From positions 589,501 through 653,500 of the forward strand of contig NZ_AP018817.1 in the NCBI RefSeq assembly GCF_024349785.1: 64,000 bases of DNA, read 5' to 3'. The first letter of the stretch is position 1; each line of letters starts with the position of its first letter. The notes beneath the pieces are model-generated. The model worked only from the letters and a program-made list of their open reading frames with translations, did not search any database and was not told where the DNA came from. The DNA comes from Sphingomonas bisphenolicum (GTDB taxonomy: Bacteria > Pseudomonadota > Alphaproteobacteria > Sphingomonadales > Sphingomonadaceae). Positions 34,125 to 43,700 of the stretch are shown here, piece after piece. Position numbers and translations under genes: made by a program.

Positions 34125-34710
34125 CCAGCCCGTCGATCGCTCGCTCGATGCGGCGCAGACAGGTCGCCATATAGCGGTCGTCCAGTCCATAGGGATCGTG
34201 CAGATGCGGCACTATCGGCCGCGTCCAGCGCCCAAGCAAAACCCGTGGTAGACCCGCCAGGCGCGCGTCGGCGGCCAGCCGATGCAATTGCCGCACCTCC
34301 ATGGCGAGCAACAGGTCGCCGTCTTGCGGCGCATAATCCTGCATGTCGATCGCCTTGTGGTCGGACAGGTCATGGCCCAGCGCCCGCGCCGCCATGATCG
34401 CGGGTTCATGCGCGGCCCGCCCGGTGGTGGTGGACAGGCCGAAGGAGGCCGTGTTGAGCCCCGCGCGCCGGCCCGCGACATCGGCAAAGGCGCTGCGACA
34501 GATGTTGCCCTGGCACACGAACACCAGCCGCCGCACCTGCGCCGGATCGGGCGCGCGGCTGGCCGACCGGCCGAGCATGAGCTGCGGATAGGAAAGGGCG
34601 AGGCGGACAAGCCCGCGAAAGGTGCCGAAGCGGGATCGGATCAACGCACGGAACCTGTAAAAATTGGCGGAGACGGAGGGTTTATAACCATGTCGGAGTC
34701 TCGCGATCAT
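34093..34710 (-). CDS. Low-molecular-weight protein-tyrosine phosphatase
   Basis: A 205-residue LMW-PTP. The P-loop CQGNICRSAFADV has the C-x5-R-S signature near residue 70, and the general acid lies in LHDPYGLDDRYMATC (D-P-Y motif). A 60-residue basic N-terminal extension (MIARLRHGYKPSVSANFYRF) precedes the domain. In bacteria such enzymes commonly pair with tyrosine kinases controlling capsule or exopolysaccharide assembly. It faces the deacetylase/ATP-grasp pair and overlaps the latter by 32 nt tail to tail. Confidence 0.88.
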   Translation of the reverse strand: MIARLRHGYKPSVSANFYRFRALIRSRFGTFRGLVRLALSYPQLMLGRSASRAPDPAQVRRLVFVCQGNICRSAFADVAGRRAGLNTASFGLSTTTGRAAHEPAIMAARALGHDLSDHKAIDMQDYAPQDGDLLLAMEVRQLHRLAADARLAGLPRVLLGRWTRPIVPHLHDPYGLDDRYMATCLRRIERAIDGLVSAFPGARLS

Positions 34711-34847
34711 TTATCGGAAAATAGCCATTATATTCAGGTTTCTACTCATTCACTGTCCGCCGTCATTCGCCATAGATCGCATTGTGCCAAGTTGATAGTG
34801 GGCATCAAAATGGGCATAGTGGGCCATGAGCATTGGGGAGTGATATC

Positions 34848-36032
34848 ATGGCACGGGCGATCAACATATTAACGGCAAGGGCGGTTTCAGCCTTGAAGGA
34901 GCCGGGCCGACATTCGGACGGCGGAGGGCTGTACCTTCGGATCACGACCGGCGGGGCGCGCTCTTGGGTGTTCATGTCGGCGGTCGGTGGCAAGCGGGTG
35001 GAGATTGGCCTGGGCGCAGCCTCGGCCGTCGGCTTGGCGGTAGCTCGAACCTTGGCCTCGGAGATGCGGGAGGCGGTAGCACTGGGCAATGATCCCCGCA
35101 CCATTCTTGCCCCGAAGGAGATTGCGGAAGCGGCTCCAGTCAAAACCTTCAGCAGCTTTGCAGAGGATTATATCGCCAGCGTCGAAGGTGGATGGAAGAA
35201 TCCCGTCCATAGGCAGCAATGGCGCAACAGCCTGCGCGACCATGCTGGCTCGATCCACGACAAGGCGCTCGATCAGATCACGACCGACGACATGCTGGCC
35301 GTGCTGCAACCCATCTGGCTGACCAAGCCAGAAACGGCTGGGCGCGTGCGAGGGCGTATCGAGCGGATATTGGATGCGGCTAAGGCAAGAGGCCTGATCC
35401 CCCGCGACACCGCTAACCCAGCTCGTTTCAAAGGGCATCTGGATTTCCTGCTCGCTCGCCAGCCCGGCATGGTCAGGGGCCATCATGCGGCCTTGCCTTA
35501 CAAGGAAGCCCCCAGCTTCATGGTAGCACTGCGCGCCCGACCGGCATTGGCAGCCCGATGCCTTGAGTTCACCATCCTGACTGCCGCCCGATCGGGGGAA
35601 GCGCTTGGCGCGACCTGGGGCGAGATCGACCTTGCCGAGAAGCTATGGCGGGTGCCAGCCGATCGCATGAAAGCAGGCGCTGAACATATCGTACCGTTGT
35701 CGGATGCGGCCATGGCGGTGCTGGAGACGCTGCGCGTCGACGGTGCCAAGCCCACGGACCGTGCTTTCGTCATCAACGGGGCCACCCGGAGCAACATGGC
35801 CATGGCCATGCTGTTGCGGCGGATGAAAATGGACAATGTCACCACCCATGGATTTCGCTCGACCTTCCGCGATTGGGCCGGGGACTGCACCAGCTACCCG
35901 CGTGAGATCATCGAAGCGGCTCTGGCCCACACCATCCAGAACAAGGCAGAGGCCGCCTATCGTCGCGGCACCGCCATCGAGCGTCGTCGCCTTCTGATGA
36001 CCGAGTGGGCGGACTATCTCCGGCAGGGGTAA
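34848..36032 (+). CDS. P4-type tyrosine integrase (DUF4102 N-terminus)
   Basis: A 394-residue tyrosine recombinase. The N-terminal DUF4102 domain is ILTARAVSALKEPGRHSDGG followed by LYLRIT. SAM-like DNA-binding and catalytic domains follow: Arg in ILTAARSGEALGATW, H-x-x-R in TTHGFRSTFRDWAG, His in ALAHTIQNKAEAAY and the nucleophile Tyr in the AYRRG end. It should integrate and excise the island. ATG 34848 has GGGGAG upstream. It reads away from the core chromosome. Confidence 0.93.
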   Translation: MARAINILTARAVSALKEPGRHSDGGGLYLRITTGGARSWVFMSAVGGKRVEIGLGAASAVGLAVARTLASEMREAVALGNDPRTILAPKEIAEAAPVKTFSSFAEDYIASVEGGWKNPVHRQQWRNSLRDHAGSIHDKALDQITTDDMLAVLQPIWLTKPETAGRVRGRIERILDAAKARGLIPRDTANPARFKGHLDFLLARQPGMVRGHHAALPYKEAPSFMVALRARPALAARCLEFTILTAARSGEALGATWGEIDLAEKLWRVPADRMKAGAEHIVPLSDAAMAVLETLRVDGAKPTDRAFVINGATRSNMAMAMLLRRMKMDNVTTHGFRSTFRDWAGDCTSYPREIIEAALAHTIQNKAEAAYRRGTAIERRRLLMTEWADYLRQG

Positions 36033-36175
36033 AAATCGGGGATAGCTGCGGCGGATCTTTGGCGCACAAATAACTGTATTTACATGATAATCTGACATTT
36101 TGGCAGTTTTGTGCTACACTGGCATGGCGTTGGCTTGTCCAGCGCCGCGTTTCCCCCAACAGACGGATCAACCTC

Positions 36176-36757
36176 ATGTCCAGACAACCTGCGAAGGTGC
36201 TGGAACCCGATGACGTGCGCCTTGCGCTGGCGCATGTCCGGTTCCAGCGTCACCCTGATCGTAACCGAGCCATCATATTACTCAGCTTCAAAGCCGGTCT
36301 TCGAGCCTGCGAGATAGCAGGGCTTACCTGGCCGATGGTCCTTGCCACCGACGGCAACATTGCAAGCCATATCAGCGTCACTGGCTCCATCGCCAAATAT
36401 GGGTCTGGCCGACAAATACCGATCAACCGGCTGCTGCGCGCTGCGCTGGTCACGTTGCACGAAACCGAGGGCTATCCCGGCCAAGGCCCAGTCATCCGAT
36501 CCGAACGGGGCGCGGCGATGATGCCCGGTGCTATCGTCAATTGGTTCAGCGCCACCTATCGCAGCATGGGGCTGACGGGCTGCTCTTCGCACTCAGGGCG
36601 GCGTACCTTCATCACCCGTGCCGCCCGGCTGTTACCCAAGACCGGCGGCTCCCTGCGCGACGTGCAGGAACTAGCCGGGCATCGCGCCATCACGACTACC
36701 GAGCGCTACATCCAGGGCGACCGCGACGCCCAGCACAAGCTGATCCGGCTGATCTAG
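36176..36757 (+). CDS. Small tyrosine recombinase (catalytic domain only)
   Basis: A 193-residue protein covering only the catalytic part of a tyrosine recombinase. Key residues are Arg in FKAGLRACEIAGLTW, H-x-x-R in CSSHSGRRTFITR, His in VQELAGHRAITTTERY and Tyr in TERYIQGDRD. It lacks the N-terminal arm/core-binding domain of normal integrases. Such short versions occur beside full integrases on mobile elements and may be accessory recombinases. It is complete, with no sign of truncation, and lies 143 bp after the integrase. Confidence 0.88.
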   Translation: MSRQPAKVLEPDDVRLALAHVRFQRHPDRNRAIILLSFKAGLRACEIAGLTWPMVLATDGNIASHISVTGSIAKYGSGRQIPINRLLRAALVTLHETEGYPGQGPVIRSERGAAMMPGAIVNWFSATYRSMGLTGCSSHSGRRTFITRAARLLPKTGGSLRDVQELAGHRAITTTERYIQGDRDAQHKLIRLI

Positions 36758-36889
36758 CCGCCAATGCCGCTCCTGCCTGCCCAGGACGCCCAAGCCGCCG
36801 CGTCGGCACATTCTCCACCACCCCCTAATTCTATCCCGCTCCGGCACGTCCCGGAGCGCCCTTTGCCACGCCTATGAAAGGAGCATGAT

Positions 36890-37273
36890 ATGAACGCACA
36901 GGAAGAATCTGGCTATCAAAAGAACAAATCACGAACGATTGAATTGGAGGCCCGCGTTGCCCGCATCCGCGCCCTGAATGACGAACTGCGCGGCTTCCGG
37001 CGCGGCGGCTATGTCACGATCACCCCCGGCATACAGGCGCTTGGTCAGGATAGCTTGCAGGCCATCGTCTATAAGGTCGCAACCTTCGACAGCTTTACCG
37101 GCGACAACGACCCCCATGGTGAACATGATTTCGGCGCGCTGGAGCATGAGGGTAAGCGGATTTTCTTCAAGATCGACTATTATGACAAGAGCCTCGAATA
37201 TGGATCGCCCGATCCTGCCAACCCCGATGTCACCGCACGGGTGCTCACCATCATGCTGGCGTCGGAATATTGA
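36890..37273 (+). CDS. DUF3768 domain-containing protein
   Basis: A 127-residue protein. Its centre, RGGYVTITPGIQALGQDSLQ and DPHGEHDFGALEHEGKRIFF with KIDYYDKSLEYGSPDP, matches the DUF3768 pattern seen on alphaproteobacterial plasmids and islands. The function is unknown. GAAAGGAG precedes the ATG at 36890. Its TGA overlaps the TTG start of the next gene, suggesting joint translation. The short gap 36758-36889 shows no feature. Confidence 0.82.
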   Translation: MNAQEESGYQKNKSRTIELEARVARIRALNDELRGFRRGGYVTITPGIQALGQDSLQAIVYKVATFDSFTGDNDPHGEHDFGALEHEGKRIFFKIDYYDKSLEYGSPDPANPDVTARVLTIMLASEY

Positions 37274-37854
37274 GCGAGGAAGCAGCCCTGGCGCTGATGG
37301 AAGCCAGACAGGAACTCAAGCCGCTTCGCCAAGGGCAGCTTGATGGTTTTTGCGGTGTCTATGCCGTCCTCAATGCGGTGCGGTTGCTGGCCTATCCAGA
37401 TCGGCAGCTTCATCCGGCCGAGTTGCGGCGTATGTTTCACAAGGCCGTCCATATCCTCTCACGGCACCGGCTGCTGAAAATGGGGGCGACCTTCGGACTC
37501 GATCCCAAGCCATGGCAACAGATGCTCGACAGCCTCCTGCCCGACATCGAACATATTGCGGGATTTGCGATCAGGCAGCGCAAGGTCTTCAAAGCGAAAG
37601 CTGGATTGAAGGCATCGACCGCCATCGGCGCGATGCGCAACCAGATCGACCAGGGACGCCCCATCGTGCTGATATTGGATGGTGCCTATGATCATTGGAC
37701 GGTGATCGCTGGTTACAGTCACCATAGGCTGCACCTGTTCGACAGCGATGGCTATCATTGGATCAACCCGGCATCGGTCGGGCTTGACGATACATTGCCG
37801 CACATATTGAGGGCGGACAGCACCTTTGCCTTCGAGCGGTTGCCGCCGCCATAA
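37270..37854 (+). CDS. Papain-like/C39-like cysteine peptidase-related protein
   Basis: A 194-residue protein. GQLDGFCGVYAVLNAVRLL looks like a catalytic Gln-Cys helix of papain-like or C39-type peptidases. AYDHWTVIAGYSHHRLHLFD has the matching His strand, and SDGYHWINP may supply the third residue. There is no signal peptide or transporter next to it. The start is a TTG at 37270 that overlaps the DUF3768 stop (TTGA); an internal ATG at 37297 is the alternative. Peptidase activity is inferred from motif order only. Confidence 0.6.
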   Translation: MSEEAALALMEARQELKPLRQGQLDGFCGVYAVLNAVRLLAYPDRQLHPAELRRMFHKAVHILSRHRLLKMGATFGLDPKPWQQMLDSLLPDIEHIAGFAIRQRKVFKAKAGLKASTAIGAMRNQIDQGRPIVLILDGAYDHWTVIAGYSHHRLHLFDSDGYHWINPASVGLDDTLPHILRADSTFAFERLPPP

Positions 37855-38262
37855 GCGCTGAGCCGCTCTTGCCAAAGTAACAGCCTACCGCCTAACACAG
37901 CTTTGCCTCCGCGATACTCGGGGGCGGGGCGTGAGAACCTCCAGCAAAGCATCTCGGTCACAGACATTTCTGGGGCCGGGTGGCGTGCGCGCATGTCCAG
38001 CCGGCAACGGTAAAGGCGCACGCGCCTTGAGCTTTGCCAGGGTTCTCAACATCCGGCTTCGGCCGTCGCCCCGATCGCAAGAAAGGGGCGGCGCCGGGGT
38101 GGATGATGATCATGATAAGGGCCGTCCTGCCATGGGATCGCCCGATCCATCCTACAGCATAACAGCCCATCGGGTCGCAGCGCATTACAGCGCACCGATA
38201 TACTGCGCGCGTTCGGCAAGCGCCGAGCGTGCAATCCTCCACTTCATCGCAAAGGATTTTCC
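37855..38262. other. Non-coding stretch between peptidase-like and DUF805 genes
   Basis: I found no credible gene in these 408 bp. Short GC-rich hairpins occur around 38005-38035 (GGCGCACGCGCC) and 38085-38100. The start of the DUF805 gene is preceded by AAAGGA. No terminator with T-run or promoter could be assigned. Confidence 0.5.
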
Positions 38263-38820
38263 ATGCAGGGGCTTCTTGCACTCAAACGCTATGTCCAATT
38301 CTTAGGTCGCGCCGACCGGAAGGAATATTGGCAGTTCGTCGGCATCACGTTCGCCGCCTACGCGGTCGCCATCATCGTGGGGAACGGCATCGCTTACATG
38401 CAGGTCGGATTGCTGCCGCCGAGCCTGATTTTCACCATGCTCTTCTTCATGCCGCCACTCTATTGCGCGACCATCCGCCGTTTGCATGATCGCGGCATCT
38501 CCGGCCTGTGGCTGGCAGCGATCTGGGTATTGAACGGCATCTATTATGCGACCGAGAATCTCCGGCTTCGCACGCAAGGCACAGCGGCCGACACGCCGCT
38601 CGCTCTGCTTGGGTACGCCAATGTTCTTCTGACACTGGGCTTTGCGATATGGGTGTTCCTCCACCTGATCCGTGAAGGCGACCCGCAACCCAATGAATTT
38701 GGCTCTCCGCCAGTAGAAGGCGATGAGACCACTCGAAACACCGAGTCCAGCCAGTTGGTCAATCAGGCGCTTCTCCGGCTGTTCTCCAGCGATCCCGTCA
38801 AGAGCGAACCTAAGCCTTAA
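38263..38820 (+). CDS. DUF805 family membrane protein
   Basis: A 185-residue protein with about four hydrophobic helices. The family hallmark is the N-terminal YVQFLGRADRKEYWQFVG (F-x-G-R-x-x-R-x-x-Y-W) and the loop RRLHDRGISGLWLA (R-R-L-H-D). It lies in the inner membrane; function is unknown. The C-terminal ~45 residues are polar and cytoplasmic. AAAGGA is 7 nt before the ATG. Confidence 0.88.
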   Translation: MQGLLALKRYVQFLGRADRKEYWQFVGITFAAYAVAIIVGNGIAYMQVGLLPPSLIFTMLFFMPPLYCATIRRLHDRGISGLWLAAIWVLNGIYYATENLRLRTQGTAADTPLALLGYANVLLTLGFAIWVFLHLIREGDPQPNEFGSPPVEGDETTRNTESSQLVNQALLRLFSSDPVKSEPKP

Positions 38821-38883
38821 CGCAAGCGGCTGTCCGGTCCCGATCCAGACGCAGCTTTCCCACTATGCAGAGGAATATGCCTC

Positions 38884-39825
38884 ATGTTTTCTAGCCTTCG
38901 CTTGCGGCTCCTGCTGCAACTTTCGCCCCATATCGCATTGCGTCAGATTGCGGCGCGCATTCCCCTTGTCCTCATGTTGGCCGCGACGGCCTGCTCGTCC
39001 GCCGATCAGCAGGCATTGGAAAATATCATTCGCGCTCGTGCCATCAATCCCGCCAAGGTGGAGATCAGCGAGGCCATCATCTATCGAGATAAGAACGACG
39101 CCCGCATGGCCTGCTTGATGGTCACCGATTATAATCAGTGGGGTGAGGCACTGCCGACGACGCGCGTCAATGCCTGGTATATCTTCAAGTCGCAGAGCTG
39201 GCATTTCGACAATTTCTGGGAAATAAGAGACGGCCTGACTTGCGAGAAATATGTTGCCGCTGATAGCAAAGACGGCGCTGGCACTGGGAGCCAGGCATCA
39301 AGCGCCGAGCCCACGCCGATGCCCATGCCACCGGCTACTAATGCCCCGGCACCGACAATCGCCACAACGGACCAACTCATCGACGGCTGCTACCATCTGG
39401 ACAGTTGCACCTATTCCAGAGCGCTGGAAGTCGAGACGGTCAAGGAGCAAGGCGGCGACCGTCTGCTGCGCGCTTTGATCGAAAACGGTGAGGTCAGCGA
39501 TGCGGCCGGGTCGCCGGATGATCTGCAACGGATACGCTGGAGTGGCGCGTCCTCGACTATCTATGCATTCTGCTCGGCCCGTTCCCCGGCGATCATCTGG
39601 TCCAACGGCGGTCCCTACATGGCCGAAGAGTTCGACTTTGCCGGTGGCGGCATTCCCGGTGCCCAGCAGAATAATGCCAACATCTATCAGGCACTATGTC
39701 ATGGCATCTACGACAATAGCTTGAGCGATAGGGCGGCATCGCTCGGATACCGGCCGCTGGCCGAAACAGGCGGGCGCGGGCAGTTCATCGTCGCCAGTCC
39801 CGAGGCGCTATTTGCAGGCAATTGA
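38884..39825 (+). CDS. Possible lipoprotein of unknown function
   Basis: A 313-residue protein that I do not recognise. Residues 27-38 (IPLVLMLAATAC) resemble a signal peptide with a weak lipobox ending in Cys-38, though the preceding N-region is unusually long. A mature part with paired cysteines, a Pro-rich linker (EPTPMPMPPATNAPAPT, about residues 141-157) and a second domain (IDGCYHLDSCTYSRALEVE) follow. Two domains around a linker suggest an extracytoplasmic binding protein. It follows DUF805 by 63 bp and converges on the resolvase remnant, overlapping its end by 41 nt. Confidence 0.6.
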   Translation: MFSSLRLRLLLQLSPHIALRQIAARIPLVLMLAATACSSADQQALENIIRARAINPAKVEISEAIIYRDKNDARMACLMVTDYNQWGEALPTTRVNAWYIFKSQSWHFDNFWEIRDGLTCEKYVAADSKDGAGTGSQASSAEPTPMPMPPATNAPAPTIATTDQLIDGCYHLDSCTYSRALEVETVKEQGGDRLLRALIENGEVSDAAGSPDDLQRIRWSGASSTIYAFCSARSPAIIWSNGGPYMAEEFDFAGGGIPGAQQNNANIYQALCHGIYDNSLSDRAASLGYRPLAETGGRGQFIVASPEALFAGN

Positions 39826-40120
39826 CGCGCGGCCGATCGCCAAAGTCCAGGATGCGCAGCGCCACCTGCTTGGCCTCCAGCGTGGCGACGATGCCCAGCA
39901 GGTCCGCCGTGGACCGGGCATGGCGATCAAGCCGGGTCACGACCAGCGTGTCCCCCTCGCGCACGAAGTCCAGTGCTGCCACAAGCTGGTCGCGCTGCGC
40001 GACCGAAGACGCCTGTTCGCTGAACAGCTTTTGGCAACCCGTTGCAAGGAGCGACGCCTCCTGCGCCTCCAGCCCCGCCACCTGATCCACCGTCGACGTC
40101 CGCGCGTAGCCGATCAACAT
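39785..40120 (-). pseudogene. Truncated serine recombinase (resolvase) N-terminal domain
   Basis: About 110 residues with a normal start: MLIGYARTSTVDQVAGLEAQ contains the catalytic Ser in ARTST. EGDTLVVTRLDRHARSTADL follows, up to QVALRILDFGD. After that the sequence departs from the family (RPRVNCLQIAPRDWRR) and stops. A complete resolvase has another ~80 residues including a helix-turn-helix. The break lies near 39830, where the preceding gene's tail begins, marking an old recombination joint. Confidence 0.85.
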
Positions 40121-40332
40121 ATCCGCACCTCTCAATCTGATAGATCAAGCTTAGCCGGGTGCCAGGTGCCGTCCAGCATGATCGGCACATCACATTGATA
40201 TTATTGACATTTTCTCACGGAAGCCTGGAACCGGCGATACTCCGCCTCAATGGCCCCGTTCCCCATGTTGCGAGACACTCCGCGCCCTCCCGGCCCGTTC
40301 TCACGGCAGCAGGACCGTGTGAGAAGAATACT

Positions 40333-40716
40333 TCAGGTGTTTGCGATCTTCAGCATAAACTGCGCCACGTCTCTGGGAGTAGCGATTAAGGCAAAGTCGA
40401 AGCCCTTGAAGTCGATCCCCTCCACGTCCAGCCCAAGCCGATCTAAAAGCGGTTCAACCAGATCATCTCTCACCTCTTCCGGCCCCATGGCATAGACCTT
40501 GGATAAGCTGTCCTCTGGCTCCGGCCTAAAATCTGGGACAAATGCTTCCTCGCGGAGCATCCCCCATAACAAATGGGCGATCTCGCTAGATCGACCACCG
40601 GCCTCCATCCGATTGGCGAACGCATCAGCATCAACATTGAGCCGTTCCTCTCGAAGCCGACTTTGAAGCCGGGAACGGAACGGCGCAATGAAGCGATACA
40701 GGGCGAACCTATTCAT
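40333..40716 (-). CDS. Candidate immunity protein for the Rhs toxin
   Basis: A 127-residue acidic, soluble protein. I do not recognise the family with confidence; GLDVEGIDFKGFDFALIATP and DVAQFMLKIA faintly recall DUF1493-like small proteins. Its ATG overlaps the rhs stop by 4 nt (ATGA), the usual place for the cognate immunity gene of a polymorphic toxin. No signal peptide is present, so it would protect in the cytoplasm. The 197 bp gap to the resolvase remnant has a TTCTCAC/GTGAGAA hairpin (about 40299-40332) that may end the transcript. Confidence 0.55.
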   Translation of the reverse strand: MNRFALYRFIAPFRSRLQSRLREERLNVDADAFANRMEAGGRSSEIAHLLWGMLREEAFVPDFRPEPEDSLSKVYAMGPEEVRDDLVEPLLDRLGLDVEGIDFKGFDFALIATPRDVAQFMLKIANT

Positions 40717-43700
40717 TCGCTTGCTGTGCAGACAGCGATTGAAGCGGCATCATAGGCCAGAAGCGCCCAACCAAGCACGGGCACTCCGCGTCCCGCTACG
40801 CGAGCAATGCTGCTGGTAAACTTCACTCCCACACCCCTACCAACTAACGGAAAACCTGTTAGCGTAGGAACTCGGAAAGGCAGCTTGGCGTCGCCGAACA
40901 CCGCACTTGCCGCCCTACTTGCCAAAGAAGTGCCTGGTGTCGCCCCGGCGAACTTCCCCCTGGTAGGCAGCGCATTTGCGCCGGAGCCTGCCCCTCCAAT
41001 CCCCAGAGCGGTCAAGCCAAGTTGATCACCTGCACAATCCTTGAACTTCTCCCACTTGTCCCTAGCGGTGACGACGATCTCCGCCTCCTCCTCCTTTTGC
41101 GGCAAACCGGATAGCGGGTCGGCAAACCTTTTTAAATCAGGAGCTTCAGGGAAATACATAAATAGTCCTCCAGTTCCCGAAAAGGAACTACACATGGTTC
41201 CCCCGCAACCTGTTACGATGATATGGTTAGGGTCATTGGGGTCAGATGCTAATCCGGTTGGATCACGGAGATTTATCGGATCGCTGCCAACATAATTATA
41301 CCAATTCATGCCATCGCCATACCCAATCGGATCCGTCTGCATGAACCGTGCAAGCGTCGGTGAGTAGATCCGCGCCTTATAGCTATACATGCCCAGCTCC
41401 GGCATCCAGGCCTGGCCGGTATATTGGAACACACCGACATTGCCGCTCGCCGGAATGCCATATTCGTCATAGCTGTTGATCTTTACCACCGCGCCGCTGC
41501 TGTTGGTCACAGCCACGATCGACCCCCGCTCGTCTGCGGTGAGGAACTTCTTGACCAGACTGCCAGAGCTATAATCATACCACACCAATGCCTCGTCGTC
41601 ACCGGGGCCAAAGACATAGCGATGCTGGATAGCCTGAGTCGCGGGCAGACGGTCGGTGACTATGTTGGGGCCGTCATAGTCGAACACCCGTGTCCAGGTC
41701 GCTGCGTTCCCGATCATCTTCATCCGGCCGACAGGATCCTGATAAAGCTGCGTGCCATAGCTCGACGTCACCAGTGCGTTGTTGACATTGTAGGCGAAGG
41801 TAGCGCCGCCCGCCTGGGTCAGGTTGCCCTTGCCGTCATAGCTAGGCACGATCGAGCCGACCTGTGTATATTGATTGAGGCCGTTAACTTGGTAGCCGCG
41901 CGCGGTCTCGACCGCTCCTGTCCAGGCATAAGCATTGTTGGAGCTGTCGCGCGCGATGATCTGCCCTGCAGCGTTGTAGCTGAAACCCAGCTTCTGGTCA
42001 TAGGCCGTGTTCGTACCCACCAAGTCGATGTCAAAGTCCGACAGGTTGGGGCCGGTATAGCCATAGCTGGTCTTCGCACCATTGCCCAACGTCAAGAGCG
42101 AACGCCGACCGAGCGGTTCATAGGCAAAGGTTGCGAGTGACATCGTACCATTTTCGCGGATCGCCGTCATCGCCCCGGTAGCGTCATAATCGTAGGTCAC
42201 ATAAAAACCGTCGCCCCATGTCAGGCGCGTCCGTCGTCCCGCCGCGTCATAGGCCATGCTAAGCGACTGTTGCTGATTGCCCTGGCTCGTAACCCGGCCC
42301 AGCGCGTCATAGCCATAGGTCACCACATGAGTGCTGGCATCGGCCGCCTGCTTCAGCTGGCCGAAATTGTCGTAGGTGAAGCTTACATCCTGGTCAAAAA
42401 AGTCCGTCCCAGGATAATCAACGTTCGTCACCCGGCCGAGCGCGTCATAGCTATATCTGGTATAGACTGTTTCTGAGCTACCTCTCACCCCCTTTAGCAG
42501 AAGCCTTCCGTTATTATTGCCAGATGTGCCATAACCATAGATCACCTTATCTGTGGCGTTGGCATCGCAAGTTGCTGTGTTGAAACAGGTGCGCCGCAAG
42601 CGGTCGTGACCGTCATATTCATAAGACGTCGTATTACCTTTGCCGTCAACCATACGGATCACCGACCCGTTTTGGTTGCGCTCATAATGCACATCGTCGC
42701 GCTGGATACTCGTGCCATACCCACTGATTGTCCGATCGAGCGCTCCGGCCCATTCCCACATATATTTGGTGATGCGGTCCTCGCCGTTGCTGCCTGCACC
42801 GCTGTGCGCGCAGGCAGAGTTCGGAGAGCTTGATCCATATTGCGCGCTGTAGTTGGCGGGGTTCATGCGTTGGGCGACACAGTCCACTCGACCAAGGACG
42901 TCGTAGCTGGTTTGAGTCAGCGCATAATCGACATTGTTGGCTTGAATGCGATCGAAAATCTTCCGACCATAGCTGTCATAATAAAGGAAGCGATATTGAA
43001 GTGCGGTGAAGCTAGCACCGCTATAGTCAACCGTTCCGAGCGCGATCGAGTCCGGGAGGCCATATGCACCATAGTGGACCTGTTCGATGTAGGGGCGTTT
43101 AGAGCCGGCGCCATCCGGATCGGGCGTCCAACGGCTCTCTATCTGACGCGCTTTATTATAGCGCATTTGCGTCAGGTTACCGAGGCCATCACTTTGTGTC
43201 CGAAGGTTACCGATATCGTCATAGCTAAACGCGATTGTCTGCGTCTGGGTAGCGTCGTTGTCACCGGAGCGGATCTTAGCTGAGCCCATTAGCATATTGG
43301 TGCCACGTGTAGCGGTTTTGCCTTCGTAGGCAAATTCCGTAACTGTCTCGCTTGCGGTGCCCACGCATGCTGGCGTGCCTCCTGCAGCGCAACTCGAGGT
43401 GTTTAAGGGCACTCGTGTCACAGCGCTATTATCCAGCACGATCGCATTCGACGAATCTTTGACCCATGCCTGGAGATCAATGAACGTGGTGCGTGTCTCC
43501 GGGCGCGCCTGCCCGGTTGCAGGCGCAGGCGCAGTTAGCTTACTCACCAGGCCCGAATTGGCATCATATTCATAATTGGTTACTTTCGACGCTTGATCCG
43601 TCGTCGTCGTCGGCTGGTTACAGATTTTCGGATTGCCGCAGCTTGCAGCGAAACTTGCCTGATAAGCCACTAGGGCCGGATTGCCGAAACCCGATTTCGG

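Noticed and set aside
34711..34847. A tRNA gene as integration target at the island's left edge
   Set aside because: Read on both strands, no cloverleaf is present; only short TGGGCAT repeats occur.
40136..40332. A Tn3-type terminal repeat next to the truncated resolvase
   Set aside because: No match to a Tn3-family terminus was seen. The TTCTCAC repeats here form a local hairpin instead.
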